The notes under the pieces were generated by a model. It had not been told where the DNA came from. It worked only from the letters and a program-made list of their open reading frames with translations, and searched no databases. 64,000 nt of DNA. Origin: Streptomyces sp. SirexAA-E (GTDB lineage: Bacteria; Actinomycetota; Actinomycetes; Streptomycetales; Streptomycetaceae). Below, in pieces: positions 8,235 through 16,558 of this stretch. The translations under genes and the position numbers were made by a program. Location: assembly GCF_000177195.2 (NCBI RefSeq), contig NC_015953.1, forward strand, positions 6,448,001-6,512,000, in the 5' to 3' direction. The first letter of the stretch is position 1. Each line of letters begins with the position of its first letter.

Positions 8235-8694
8235 GGAGAACCGGGAGCCCGTGGATCTGCCGCACGCCGCCCAGGACGTCACCGAGCACGTGGGATACCG
8301 CCTCAAGCGCGCCCACGCGGCCCTGCGCGGGGCCTTGGACCAGGTCCTGCGCGAGCACGGCCTCACCGTGCCGCAGTACTCGTGCCTCGAACTCCTCGCC
8401 CTGCGCCCCGGCCTGTCCAACGCCGAGCTCGCGCGCGGTGCCTTCGTCACCCGGCAGTCCATGAACGTCGTCCTCCGCGGCCTGCAGGACGACGGACTCA
8501 TCGCCCGCCCCGCCACCGCCGACCACGGCCGGGCGCGCCCCGCGCACCTCACTCCCGAGGGGCAGCGGCGCCTCGATGCGGCGCGGTCCGCCGTCTACGC
8601 CGTCGAGACCCGCATGATCGCAGCCGTGCCGTCCGCCCGGCTGCCCGCTCTCCTCGCCGACCTCGAACGCATGGCCGAGGCTCTCGGTGGATGA
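8233..8694 (+). CDS. MarR family transcriptional regulator
   Basis: A 153-residue MarR protein. The winged helix is recognisable: TVPQYSCLELLALRPGLSNAELARGAFVT with the recognition helix RQSMNVVLRGLQDDGL, then the wing PATADHGRARPAHLTPEG. MarR repressors bind as dimers to short palindromes and release DNA on binding phenolics or oxidants. Two near-identical palindromes lie between this gene and the divergent VOC gene. There is no ribosome binding site before the ATG; CAAAAT lies 6 nt upstream of it, suggesting a leaderless mRNA that starts within the operator. Confidence 0.9.
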   Translation: MENREPVDLPHAAQDVTEHVGYRLKRAHAALRGALDQVLREHGLTVPQYSCLELLALRPGLSNAELARGAFVTRQSMNVVLRGLQDDGLIARPATADHGRARPAHLTPEGQRRLDAARSAVYAVETRMIAAVPSARLPALLADLERMAEALGG

Positions 8695-8706
8695 CGTCCT
8701 CGCGCG

Positions 8707-8769
8707 GCACGGCACCGGGCTCGCGGGGCAGGGGCGAGGAGTCGCCCTGTCCGGCGAGCCCGGTCGTGC
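8707..8769. terminator. Hairpin between convergent marR and amylase genes
   Basis: Arms at 8707-8724 and 8754-8769 pair over about 16 bp with one 2-nt bulge, and the loop contains a smaller GC hairpin. It sits between two convergent stop codons and can serve both strands. Confidence 0.55.
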
Positions 8770-8779
8770 TCCGGCCCGG

Positions 8780-10159
8780 TCAGTCGGTCCGTGCCCCCGT
8801 GTGCAGGGCGAGCGCTCCGTGCGCCGGAAGCGACGCCTGGACCGTGCCGTCGTCCCCGACGGTCACGGTGGCACCGTCGCAGTCGTCCGGGGACGCGACG
8901 GCGACATCACAGTAGGTGCCGGCGGGCAGTGACGTCGTCAGGGTCTCGGAGAGGTCGCCGTCGCCGTTGTTGAGGGCGACGAACCCCTTGTCACCGCGTC
9001 CGAAGGCGATCGCGCTGCCGCCGTTGTCCCACCAGTCGGTCAGCTCCGCCGAGCCGACCGTGTTGCGGAAGCCCACCATGCCCGTGATCGCCCGCCGCGC
9101 GTGCACGTTCGTCCAGCCGTCGGCGCCGCTCGGCGGGCCCGCGTCCTCGCTGGACCACTCGTAGCCCGAGTAGACGTTCGGCGACCCGTAGGGCGACGCC
9201 AGCATGAAGACGTTGGCGAGGGTGTAGGCCGCGCCGTCCTTGTAGGTCAGCGTCGAGCCGTTCCGCTCGGTGTCCCAGTTGTCGACGAACGTACGGGCCG
9301 AGTCGCTGCCGAGCTTGCCGTCCGCGACCGATTTCAGCTGGGCGATGTCGCCGCCCTGGAAGGCGCTCCTGAGGTGGCCGCCGTAACGGAACTCGTCCAC
9401 GTCGCCGACGCCCGTGTACTCCTCGGGCCGCACGGCCTCGCCGCCGCCGTGGATGACCTCCGAGACCCAGAAGCCGGGATCGCTCATCTTCTCCTTGACG
9501 GCGGCGAGGTCGTCCGCCGCCATGTGCTTGGCCGCGTCGATGCGGAAGCCGTCCACGCCCAGTGACCGCAGGTCGTCCAGGTAGGCGGCGATGGTGGCCC
9601 GGACCTCCTCCTTCCCGGTGTCGAGGTCGGAGAGGCCGACCAGTTCGCAGTTCTGCACGTCGTCACGGTCGGTGTAGTCGGTGATGTCGGCCCGGCAGGT
9701 GTGGAAGTCCCCGTCCTGGAAGTACCCGGGGTAGTCGTACTTGGTGTAGGCGGTGCCGCCCGTGCCGGTGCCCGAACCGGCGGCCATGTGGTTGACGACG
9801 GCGTCGGCCATGACCTTGACACCGGCGCTGTGGCACGCGTCGACCATGCCGGCGAACGCCTCGCGGTCGCCGAGCCGGCCCGCGATGCGGTAACTCACGG
9901 GCTGGTAGGACGTCCACCACTGGTCGCCCTGGATGTGCTCGGAAGCCGGGGAGACCTGGACGAACCCGTAACCGGCGGGGCCCAGTTCGTCGGTGCAGGC
10001 CCTGGCCACATCGGCGTACCGCCGCTCGAACATGGTGACCGTGACGGTCTTCTCACCGGGAGGTGCGGCCTGGGACTGCCCGGGTGTGAACGTCATGACG
10101 CCTGCGGCGGTCATGACTCCGGCCAGCGTTCCGCCGATGACGCGGAATCGGTACTGCAT
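8780..10159 (-). CDS. Secreted alpha-amylase, GH13
   Basis: The 459-residue product begins with a signal peptide (MQYRFRVIGG, hydrophobic core, QSQAAPP) and carries a GH13 barrel that cleaves internal alpha-1,4 bonds in starch. Conserved regions I-IV are ADAVVNHM, GFRIDAAKH (nucleophile Asp), FWVSEVIHGG (acid/base Glu) and FVDNWDTER (Asp). In region IV the usual His of NHD is Trp. The C-terminal beta-sandwich domain C ends the protein; there is no CBM20 starch-binding domain. ATG 10159 is preceded by GAAGGAG at good spacing. A MalR-like palindrome upstream of the promoter suggests maltose/glucose control. Confidence 0.93.
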   Translation of the reverse strand: MQYRFRVIGGTLAGVMTAAGVMTFTPGQSQAAPPGEKTVTVTMFERRYADVARACTDELGPAGYGFVQVSPASEHIQGDQWWTSYQPVSYRIAGRLGDREAFAGMVDACHSAGVKVMADAVVNHMAAGSGTGTGGTAYTKYDYPGYFQDGDFHTCRADITDYTDRDDVQNCELVGLSDLDTGKEEVRATIAAYLDDLRSLGVDGFRIDAAKHMAADDLAAVKEKMSDPGFWVSEVIHGGGEAVRPEEYTGVGDVDEFRYGGHLRSAFQGGDIAQLKSVADGKLGSDSARTFVDNWDTERNGSTLTYKDGAAYTLANVFMLASPYGSPNVYSGYEWSSEDAGPPSGADGWTNVHARRAITGMVGFRNTVGSAELTDWWDNGGSAIAFGRGDKGFVALNNGDGDLSETLTTSLPAGTYCDVAVASPDDCDGATVTVGDDGTVQASLPAHGALALHTGARTD

Positions 10160-10241
10160 GGTGCGGCTCCTTCGACGGCTGGGCACAGAGGTGCCCTCGA
10201 AGGCAGCCACGCGCCTGGCTGCCGTGGGGGGAACGCGTCAG

Positions 10242-10270
10242 AGCCTGCCGCCCGTCCGTGTACACGTCAA
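10242..10270 (-). promoter_or_regulatory. Amylase promoter
   Basis: On the minus strand TTGACG (10265-10270) and CAGGCT (10242-10247) are 17 bp apart. Transcription would begin near 10235, about 75 nt before the ATG. Confidence 0.5.
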
Positions 10271-10276
10271 GGATTT

Positions 10277-10292
10277 CTGCAATTTCTTACAG
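10277..10292 (-). promoter_or_regulatory. MalR/LacI-type operator upstream of the amylase promoter
   Basis: Minus strand CTGTAA-GAAA-TTGCAG is a 16-bp inverted repeat with one mismatch, 6 bp upstream of the -35 box. Streptomyces amylase and chitinase promoters carry similar CTGCAA/TTGCAG repeats bound by the LacI-family repressor MalR (Reg1); the assignment here is by analogy. Confidence 0.5.
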
Positions 10293-10535
10293 AGGGTTGC
10301 GCAAGCGAGTGGGGCGGTGCCTCCGGTGGAGGTGGCGCGCGACATGCGCCCTTTCGGGGGAACGCGTAGCGTCGAAGAGGCGGAACTCCGGAGGCGGACC
10401 GAGCCCGCGGGTCCCGCGCCCGGCGAGGCCGGCGCGCGGCCGTGCGCCACGGGCGGCCGAGGACCCGGGGAATCACGTACCGGCGCCCGTATCCCGTGGC
10501 GCCTGGCATGTGCAGGACATGAGAGGACCGCAAGC

Positions 10536-11366
10536 ATGGCTACTGTGACGACGAAGGACGGGACCGTCCTCTTCTACAAGGACTGGGGGCCGCGCGACGC
10601 CCAGCCCGTCATGTTCCACCACGGCTGGCCGCTCAGCGCCGACGACTGGGACCACCAGATGCTGTACTTCCTCGCCCGGGGCCACCGGGTGATCGCGCAC
10701 GACCGCCGGGGCCACGGACGGTCGAGCCAGACGTCCGGCGGCCACGACATGGACACCTACGCCGCCGACGTGGCGGAACTGACCGCGGCGCTCGATCTGC
10801 GGGACGCCTGGCACGTCGGCCATTCCACCGGAGGCGGCGAGGTGGCGCGCTACGTCGCCCGGGCCGAGCCGGGCCGGGTGGCGAAGGCGGCCCTCGTCGC
10901 TGCGGTGCCGCCGGTCATGGTGCGGTCGGACGCGAACCCGGGCGGCCTTCCCCTCTCCGTCTTCGACGGATTCCGTGCCCAACTGGCGGACAACCGGGCC
11001 CAGTTCTACATCGACGTGCCGAGCGGCCCGTTCTACGGGTTCAACCGGCCGGGGGCGAAGGTGTCGCAGGGCCTGATCGACAACTGGTGGCGGCAGGGCA
11101 TGATGGGCGCCGCCAACGCGCAGTACGAGTGCATCAAGGCGTTCTCCGAGACCGACTTCACCGAGGACCTCAGGACGATCGACGTCCCGGTCCTCGTGGC
11201 GCACGGCACGGACGACCAGATCGTGCCGTACGACGACTCGGGACCGCTGTCCGCCGAGCTGCTGAGCAACGCGACCCTCAAGAGCTACGAGGGGTACCCG
11301 CACGGCATGCCGTGGACCCACCCCGAGGTGATCGACCCCGACCTCCTCGCCTTCTTCCAGGGGTAG
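10536..11366 (+). CDS. Alpha/beta hydrolase, non-heme haloperoxidase type
   Basis: A 276-residue protein closely matching cofactor-free bacterial haloperoxidases (perhydrolases). The catalytic Ser lies in the hallmark VGHSTGGGEVARYVAR, Asp in VAHGTDDQIVPYD and His in YEGYPHGMPWTHP. MFHHGWPLSADDWDHQM supplies the oxyanion hole. In vitro these enzymes form peracids from acetate and peroxide, but their natural role is usually ester hydrolysis. GAGAGGAC lies before ATG 10536. It is a single gene, ended by a strong bidirectional hairpin. Confidence 0.9.
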   Translation: MATVTTKDGTVLFYKDWGPRDAQPVMFHHGWPLSADDWDHQMLYFLARGHRVIAHDRRGHGRSSQTSGGHDMDTYAADVAELTAALDLRDAWHVGHSTGGGEVARYVARAEPGRVAKAALVAAVPPVMVRSDANPGGLPLSVFDGFRAQLADNRAQFYIDVPSGPFYGFNRPGAKVSQGLIDNWWRQGMMGAANAQYECIKAFSETDFTEDLRTIDVPVLVAHGTDDQIVPYDDSGPLSAELLSNATLKSYEGYPHGMPWTHPEVIDPDLLAFFQG

Positions 11367-11380
11367 CGCCCGGCGACCCC

Positions 11381-11427
11381 GGACCTTCCGGGCCCCGGCC
11401 GGTCAGGGCCGGGGCCCCGGAAGGTCC
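11381..11427. terminator. Bidirectional terminator
   Basis: GGACCTTCCGGG... (11381-11400) pairs with ...CCCGGAAGGTCC (ending 11427) over about 20 bp with a single bulged C. It lies between the convergent hydrolase and MMPL genes. Confidence 0.8.
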
Positions 11428-11444
11428 GGCCGGGGCCCGGTCGG

Positions 11445-13616
11445 TCAGGCCTTCACGAGTTCCTCTTCCTCCGTGGTGTGACCCACCGGGATCTCGCGGT
11501 GCAGCCGCTCGCCCTCGATGTCGAGGTCGGGCAGCGCGCGGTCGACCGGGCGGGGCAGCCACCAGGCCGCCCGTCCCAGCAGATGCATGACCGCCGGCAC
11601 GAGGGTCATGCGGACGACGAACGCGTCGACGAGCACGCCGATCGCCAGGGCGAACCCGATGGACTTGATGATCGGGTCCTCCATGAGGACGAACCCGCCG
11701 AAGACAGCCGTCATGATCACCGCGGCGGCGGTGACGACCCGCGCGTTGTGGCCGACCCCGCTGACGACGGCCTCCCGGGCGTCGGAACCGTGGACGAAGT
11801 CCTCCCGCATCCGGGAGACGAGGAAGACCTCGTAGTCCATGGCGAGCCCGAAGAGGATGCCGATCAGCAGGATGGGCAGGAAGCTGACCAGCGGTCCGGG
11901 TGTGTCGAGTCCGACCAGGTCCGCGAGGTGGCCCTCCTGGAAGATCGCGACGGTGATGCCGAAGGTCGCGCCCACGGTGAGCAGGAAACCGAGCGCCGCC
12001 TTGAGCGGCACCAGTACCGAACGGAAGACGAGCATCAGCAGCAGGACGGACAGCCCGACCACCAGCAGGAGATAGACCGGCAGGGCGTCGCCGAGCTTCT
12101 CCGAGACGTCGATCCCGACGGCGGTGGCACCGGTCAGCGAGATCGTGGCGCCCTCGACACCCTTCACCCGGTCACGGATCGAGTGGACGGTGTCCTCGGT
12201 GGCGGCCGCGGTCGGACCCGTCTTCGGGATCACCGCCAGCAGAGCGGTCGTCCCCTCCTTGTTCAGCTGCGGCGGGGCGACCGCCAGGACACCCTCGGTG
12301 CCGGTGATGAGCGCCGCGGCCTCCTTGGCGGCCGCACCGGTCGCCTGGGCGGTGTCACCGGAGACGACGGCGACCAGCCGGCCGTTGAAGCCCTCCCCGA
12401 ATCCCTCGGTGGTCAGGTCGTAGGCCTCGCGGTTCGGGGAGCCGACGGCCTCCGTGCCCGCGTCGGGCAGCGCCAGACGCATGTCCTGCACCGGCAGGGC
12501 CAGCGCGCCCAGGCCGATGACGCCGAGGACCAGGACGGGGACGCGCAGCCGGGCCACGATCCGGCCCCAGCGGAAGCCGAAGGCCGCGTCGGCCTCGGCG
12601 GGCGAGGGGGCCCGGTCCGGCGCCCGCCGCTTGCGGGGCAGGACGCGGGGGCCCGCGAAGCTCAGTACCGCGGGCAGCAGCGTCAGGGAGACCAGCACCG
12701 CGAGCGCGACCGTGGCCGCGGCCGCCACACCCATGACGGTGAGGAAGGGGACGCCGGCGACGGCGAGCCCCACGAGGGCGATGACGACGGTGGCGCCCGC
12801 GAAGACGACGGCCGAACCGGCGGTGCCGGTGGCCCGCCCGGCCGCTTCCTCCCGGTCCATGCCCTCGAAGAGGTACTGGCGGTAGCGGGAGGTGATGAAG
12901 AGCGCGTAGTCGATACCGACGGCCAGACCCAGCATCAGCGCGAGGATGGGCGCGGTACTGGTCAGTTCCACGGTGCTGCTGAGCGCGAACAGCCCCGCCA
13001 TGCCGGCCGCCACACCGACCAGGGCGTTGAGCAAGGTCATCCCCGCCGCCGCCAGTGAACCGAAGGTCAGGACCAGGACGAGCGCGGCGACCGCCACCCC
13101 GATGCCCTCGGTCGAGCCGATCTCCGGCGCGCCCCGCATGATCTCGCCGCCGTGTTCGACACGGAGACCGTCGGCGGACGCGCCCGCCTTCGTGAACGCC
13201 TCGCGCTGTGCGTCGGTGATGTCGTCGGCGGGCGACGTGAACTGCACCTGGACCAGGGCGTAACGGCCGTCGGGGGAGACGGCCCCGGAGGCGAACGGGT
13301 CGACCGCCCCGACGACCCCGGACACCTTCGAGGCGTCCTCGGTCACCGGAGCCACCGCCGCGGGCGTGAGCTTCCCGCCCGCGGGCGCGGCCACGACTAT
13401 GGTCCCGGTCGCACCGCCCGCCTGCGGGAACTCCCGGGCGAGCGAGTCCATGGCCTTCTGCGACTCGGTGCCGGGGATCGAGAACTTGCTGGTGGTGGGC
13501 CCGCTGAAGGCCGCCGCCGCGCCCCCGAGAAGGGCGAGCAGCAGCAGCCACAGGGCCAGGACCCGCCCTCGGTGGCGGAAGGACAGCCGGCCGAGCCGGT
13601 ACAGCAGAATAGCCAT
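11445..13616 (-). CDS. MMPL family (RND-type) transporter
   Basis: This 723-residue membrane protein has the duplicated MMPL layout: one TM segment, a soluble loop (residues 45-180), five TM segments, a second loop (380-520) and a final TM bundle. The Asp-Tyr proton-relay pairs typical of MmpL proteins appear twice, in LGLAVGIDYALFI and LFGLAMDYEVFLV. Such proteins export lipids, glycolipids or hydrophobic drugs using proton motive force. It starts 39 nt after a co-directional TetR gene whose own start has a perfect palindromic operator, so TetR very likely represses this exporter. The ligand and cargo are unknown. Confidence 0.9.
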   Translation of the reverse strand: MAILLYRLGRLSFRHRGRVLALWLLLLALLGGAAAAFSGPTTSKFSIPGTESQKAMDSLAREFPQAGGATGTIVVAAPAGGKLTPAAVAPVTEDASKVSGVVGAVDPFASGAVSPDGRYALVQVQFTSPADDITDAQREAFTKAGASADGLRVEHGGEIMRGAPEIGSTEGIGVAVAALVLVLTFGSLAAAGMTLLNALVGVAAGMAGLFALSSTVELTSTAPILALMLGLAVGIDYALFITSRYRQYLFEGMDREEAAGRATGTAGSAVVFAGATVVIALVGLAVAGVPFLTVMGVAAAATVALAVLVSLTLLPAVLSFAGPRVLPRKRRAPDRAPSPAEADAAFGFRWGRIVARLRVPVLVLGVIGLGALALPVQDMRLALPDAGTEAVGSPNREAYDLTTEGFGEGFNGRLVAVVSGDTAQATGAAAKEAAALITGTEGVLAVAPPQLNKEGTTALLAVIPKTGPTAAATEDTVHSIRDRVKGVEGATISLTGATAVGIDVSEKLGDALPVYLLLVVGLSVLLLMLVFRSVLVPLKAALGFLLTVGATFGITVAIFQEGHLADLVGLDTPGPLVSFLPILLIGILFGLAMDYEVFLVSRMREDFVHGSDAREAVVSGVGHNARVVTAAAVIMTAVFGGFVLMEDPIIKSIGFALAIGVLVDAFVVRMTLVPAVMHLLGRAAWWLPRPVDRALPDLDIEGERLHREIPVGHTTEEEELVKA

Positions 13617-13655
13617 GCGAGAGAGGAGTCTTTCTCTTCGTTCCGGAGACTTCTG

Positions 13656-14204
13656 TCAGCTGGTCGAGCGCCCGAGGGTCCTCAACGCCCCCTGGGTCAG
13701 TTCGGCGCGCATCATGTCCTGTTCGACGTCCACGTCCGCGGCGACCGTGACGGCGACGCCGCCGATCACCATCTGGGCCATGACCCGGGCCCGAGGCCGG
13801 TCCGAGCGGCCGGCCAGCGCGTCCGCGAGCTGGTCGACCGCCCGGGGGATGACGGCCAGCACGGGATGGCCGAGCATGTCCGGCAGCTCGGCGAAGATGA
13901 TCTTTATCTCCAGGTGGAACCGCATCGCGAGGCCGACGTAGCCCCGCACAGCCGGTTCGACGGCCTGGTCGCCGTCCAGGGCCGCCAGCTCCTCGCTGAG
14001 GGCGCGGAGGCTTTCGGCCGGCGGCGTCAGCAGCTCGGTGAGCATCGCGTCCTTGCTGGCGAAGTGGTACAGCAGGGACGCCTTGGAGCAGTGCGCCTCG
14101 GCCGCGATGTCGTGCAGCGAGGCGCCCTTGAAGCCGTGCTCGGCGAAGAGACGCAGGGCGGAGTCGAGGATGTGACGCCGCATCGTGGACGGGGGACGGG
14201 GCAT
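13656..14204 (-). CDS. TetR family regulator of the MMPL exporter
   Basis: A 182-residue TetR protein. The HTH is RRHILDSALRLFAEHGFKGASLHDIAAEAHCSKASLLYHF-type (residues 9-48, recognition helix CSKASLLYHF), followed by an all-helical ligand domain. ATG 14204 is chosen because the HTH then begins near residue 9; a perfect 16-bp palindrome lies 13 bp upstream. It is the first gene of a two-gene operon with the MMPL transporter, a standard arrangement for ligand-induced efflux with autoregulation. Confidence 0.92.
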   Translation of the reverse strand: MPRPPSTMRRHILDSALRLFAEHGFKGASLHDIAAEAHCSKASLLYHFASKDAMLTELLTPPAESLRALSEELAALDGDQAVEPAVRGYVGLAMRFHLEIKIIFAELPDMLGHPVLAVIPRAVDQLADALAGRSDRPRARVMAQMVIGGVAVTVAADVDVEQDMMRAELTQGALRTLGRSTS

Positions 14205-14217
14205 GGGGCCACCGTAG

Positions 14218-14233
14218 CTGACCGATCGGTCAG
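14218..14233. promoter_or_regulatory. TetR operator
   Basis: CTGACCGATCGGTCAG is a perfect 16-bp palindrome 13 bp upstream of the tetR start codon. The TGACCGATCGGTCA core is a well-known form of TetR binding site. Confidence 0.85.
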
Positions 14234-14261
14234 AGGTTTGCCCGCACCCGTCCTCACACAC

Positions 14262-14297
14262 GTGTGCCCCCTTCCGCCGGGACGGAAGGGGGCACAC
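14262..14297 (-). terminator. Terminator after the deoR gene
   Basis: A 15-bp perfect stem (14262-14276 with 14283-14297) and 6-nt loop lie 22 nt beyond the DeoR stop codon and upstream of the tetR promoter region. Confidence 0.8.
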
Positions 14298-14319
14298 GGA
14301 GTGGGTGCGGGTGCCGGCC

Positions 14320-15111
14320 TCAGGCGCCGGCCAGCCGCAGGTCGGCGCCGCCGGCGCGGATGCCCTCGGCCGCCGCCTCGGCCAGCGAGCGGTCGGTGAC
14401 GACGGTGTCGAAGGCGCTGAGCGGAGCCACCCGGAACTTGCCGAACGTCCCGTACTTCGACGATCCGGCGACGAGCACGCTGGAGCCCGTGCACTCCATG
14501 GCGGCCTGCTTGACCTCCACCTTCGCCGCCGACGGGGTGGTCACCCCGCGCAGCAGGTCCCAGGAGCTGGTGCTGATGAAGGCGATGTCCAGGGCGAGCT
14601 GACGCAGCGTCGTGGCGGCGAGCCGCCCGACGCTGGAGCGGTTGGACGGGTCCACCTGTCCGCCGATGTGTATGACGTCGAGGTGGGTCGAGGCCATCAG
14701 CCGGTCCACGGTCGTGAAGTCGTTGGTGACGACCGTCAGCGACGTGTGGCGCGCGAGCAACGGCACCATGGCCAGCAGTGTCGTGCCCGCGTCCAGGTAG
14801 ACGGTCATCCCCTCCCGCACCAGCTCCGCCGCGGCCGTCGCCATGGCCTGCTTCTCCGGCTGCTCGATCAGGGTCTTGGCCTGGAAGCTGGGCTCGCTCT
14901 GCAGATGGCTGGCGATCCGGGCCCCGCCGGGCACGGAGAACACCAGCCCCTGACGCTCCAGTTCGGCGATGTCGCGGCGGACGGTCATGTGGGACACGCC
15001 GAAGAGCTGGGTGATCTGCTGCACGCTCAGCACACCGTCGCGCCGCAGATGCTTCAGCAGGAGCTCGCGTCGCTGATCGGGGATCAGGGGCAACTGCTCT
15101 TCTTCGGCCAC
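14320..15111 (-). CDS. DeoR/GlpR family sugar regulator
   Basis: A 263-residue DeoR-type repressor. The N-terminal HTH (RRELLLKHLRRDGVLSVQQI, then GVSHMTVRRDIAELERQG) precedes a sugar-phosphate-sensing domain with DAGTTLLAMV, VTNDF and HIGGQVDP motifs. I prefer GTG 15111 because GGAAAGGTGAA lies upstream, whereas GTG 15132 has no ribosome binding site. It is the third gene of the operon oxidoreductase-permease-DeoR. The E. coli ygbI-ygbN acid-sugar cluster has the same type of regulator (YgbI). Its likely operators are the two TGTTAACA palindromes near 18.07 kb; the inducer would be a pathway phosphate. Confidence 0.88.
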   Translation of the reverse strand: MAEEEQLPLIPDQRRELLLKHLRRDGVLSVQQITQLFGVSHMTVRRDIAELERQGLVFSVPGGARIASHLQSEPSFQAKTLIEQPEKQAMATAAAELVREGMTVYLDAGTTLLAMVPLLARHTSLTVVTNDFTTVDRLMASTHLDVIHIGGQVDPSNRSSVGRLAATTLRQLALDIAFISTSSWDLLRGVTTPSAAKVEVKQAAMECTGSSVLVAGSSKYGTFGKFRVAPLSAFDTVVTDRSLAEAAAEGIRAGGADLRLAGA

Positions 15112-15196
15112 CGGTGCTTCACCTTTCCTCACGCGGCCACCGCGGCCGCTGCTCGATTGTGCCGTTCTGCCCGGCGGCCTCCCAACCGGGCACGGC

Positions 15197-16558
15197 TCAG
15201 GAGCCGACGAACGTGCTCAGCAGGAGTACGCCGCCGAGGCTGAGCAGCGACTGGAGGGAGAGCATGAGCGTCCAGGTACGGAAGGTCTGGGCCACCGAGA
15301 GCTGGTAGTACTCCTTGAACAGCCAGAACCCGGAGTCGTTGACGTGGGACAGCATCACCGCGCCCGACGCCGTGGCCAGCACCAGCAGTTCGGGCGAGAG
15401 ACCCGGGTAGGCGCCGATCAGCGGGGCGACGATCCCGGTGGCCGCCGCGGTGGCGACGGTCGCCGAGCCGAGGCAGATGCGCAGCAGCGCGGCGACCAGC
15501 CAGGCGAGCAGCAGCGGGGGTATCGACCAGTCCACCGCGTAGTCGGAGATCAGCTTGTCGATGCCGGTCGCGGTGAGCATCGCCTTGAGGCCGCCGCCGG
15601 CGCCGAGGATCAGCACGATGCCGCCGACGGGGCCGAGGCCCTTGCCCGCCATCTTCTGGAGCTGGTTCAGGCCGAAGCCGGAGCGCAGACCCAGCGCGAA
15701 GAAGGCGAAGATCACCGCGGCGAGCAGGGAGATGACCGAGGAGTCGCACGCCTCGAAGACCGCGTAGGGCAGGGAGCCCTCGGCGGTGTTCGCGGTGCCG
15801 ACGGTCCCGATGAGCATCAGGACGGGCGGCAGCAGCACGGTGATCAGAGCGAGCACGAACGAGGCCGGCCGCTTGCGGTTCTCCGGCTCGGGGCTCGTCT
15901 CCGGGATGGGTCCTTTGTCGAGGTCCGGGGCCGGGCCGAACCACCGCGAGGCGAACTTCGTCAGCAGCGGTCCGCTGATCACCGCGATCGGGATGCCGAT
16001 GATCAGGCCGTACATGATGGTCAGGCCGGTGTTCGCCCCGTACGCCGAGACGGCGAGCGTGGGCGAGGGGTGCGGGGGCAGCAGGCCGTGCGAGATGTAC
16101 AGGCCGGCGGCGAGCGGCAGGCCCACGTACAGCAGGTGCGTGCCGGTGCGCTTGGCGACGGCGTACACCAGCGGCACCAGCATCACGAAGCTGACGTCGA
16201 AGAGGTGCGGCATCCCGATGAGCAGGGCGGCGGCCGTGATGGCCGTCGGGATCCACTTGACCGGGCGGGCGCCGATGAAGACGGTCGCGATCCGGTCGGC
16301 GCCGCCGGAGCCCAGCAGGATGCCACCGAGGATCGTGCCGAGCCCGATGGTCGGGCCGGTGCTCTTCAGCGCGTCGCCGAAGCCGTCCTGGAAGTGGTCG
16401 ACCGTGTCACCGGGGCCGAGCCCCGCCGCGAGCCCGAGGCCCAGGGCGGAGAGCGCCAGCGCCAGGAAGGGATGGAGCTTGGCCTTGGTGATCAGCAGGA
16501 TCAGGACGACGACCGCGGCGGCGCCCAGCAGGAGGTTCTGGAGGTCGGTGCTCATCAT
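15197..16558 (-). CDS. GntP family gluconate/acid-sugar permease
   Basis: This 453-residue protein has about 12-14 hydrophobic segments and the GntP family signatures, e.g. GLGTILGGILLGSGGADRIA and SHVNDSGFWLFKEYY. GntP proteins are proton symporters for gluconate and other sugar acids; E. coli YgbN, in the threonate/erythronate cluster, is a member. Two adjacent ATG codons (16558, 16555) overlap the stop codon of the upstream oxidoreductase gene, indicating translational coupling. With the kinase and decarboxylase genes across the divergent promoter, a four-carbon acid sugar is the likely cargo. Confidence 0.92.
   Translation of the reverse strand: MMSTDLQNLLLGAAAVVVLILLITKAKLHPFLALALSALGLGLAAGLGPGDTVDHFQDGFGDALKSTGPTIGLGTILGGILLGSGGADRIATVFIGARPVKWIPTAITAAALLIGMPHLFDVSFVMLVPLVYAVAKRTGTHLLYVGLPLAAGLYISHGLLPPHPSPTLAVSAYGANTGLTIMYGLIIGIPIAVISGPLLTKFASRWFGPAPDLDKGPIPETSPEPENRKRPASFVLALITVLLPPVLMLIGTVGTANTAEGSLPYAVFEACDSSVISLLAAVIFAFFALGLRSGFGLNQLQKMAGKGLGPVGGIVLILGAGGGLKAMLTATGIDKLISDYAVDWSIPPLLLAWLVAALLRICLGSATVATAAATGIVAPLIGAYPGLSPELLVLATASGAVMLSHVNDSGFWLFKEYYQLSVAQTFRTWTLMLSLQSLLSLGGVLLLSTFVGS

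Larger units (their letters stand above)
10160..10535. other. 376-bp intergenic region, amylase promoter side
   Basis: This gap separates the divergent amylase and haloperoxidase-like genes. It holds the amylase leader and promoter, a MalR-like palindrome (10277-10292), an 8-bp palindrome TTGCGCAA (10297-10304) and the ribosome binding site of the downstream hydrolase. I see no gene in it. Confidence 0.6.
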
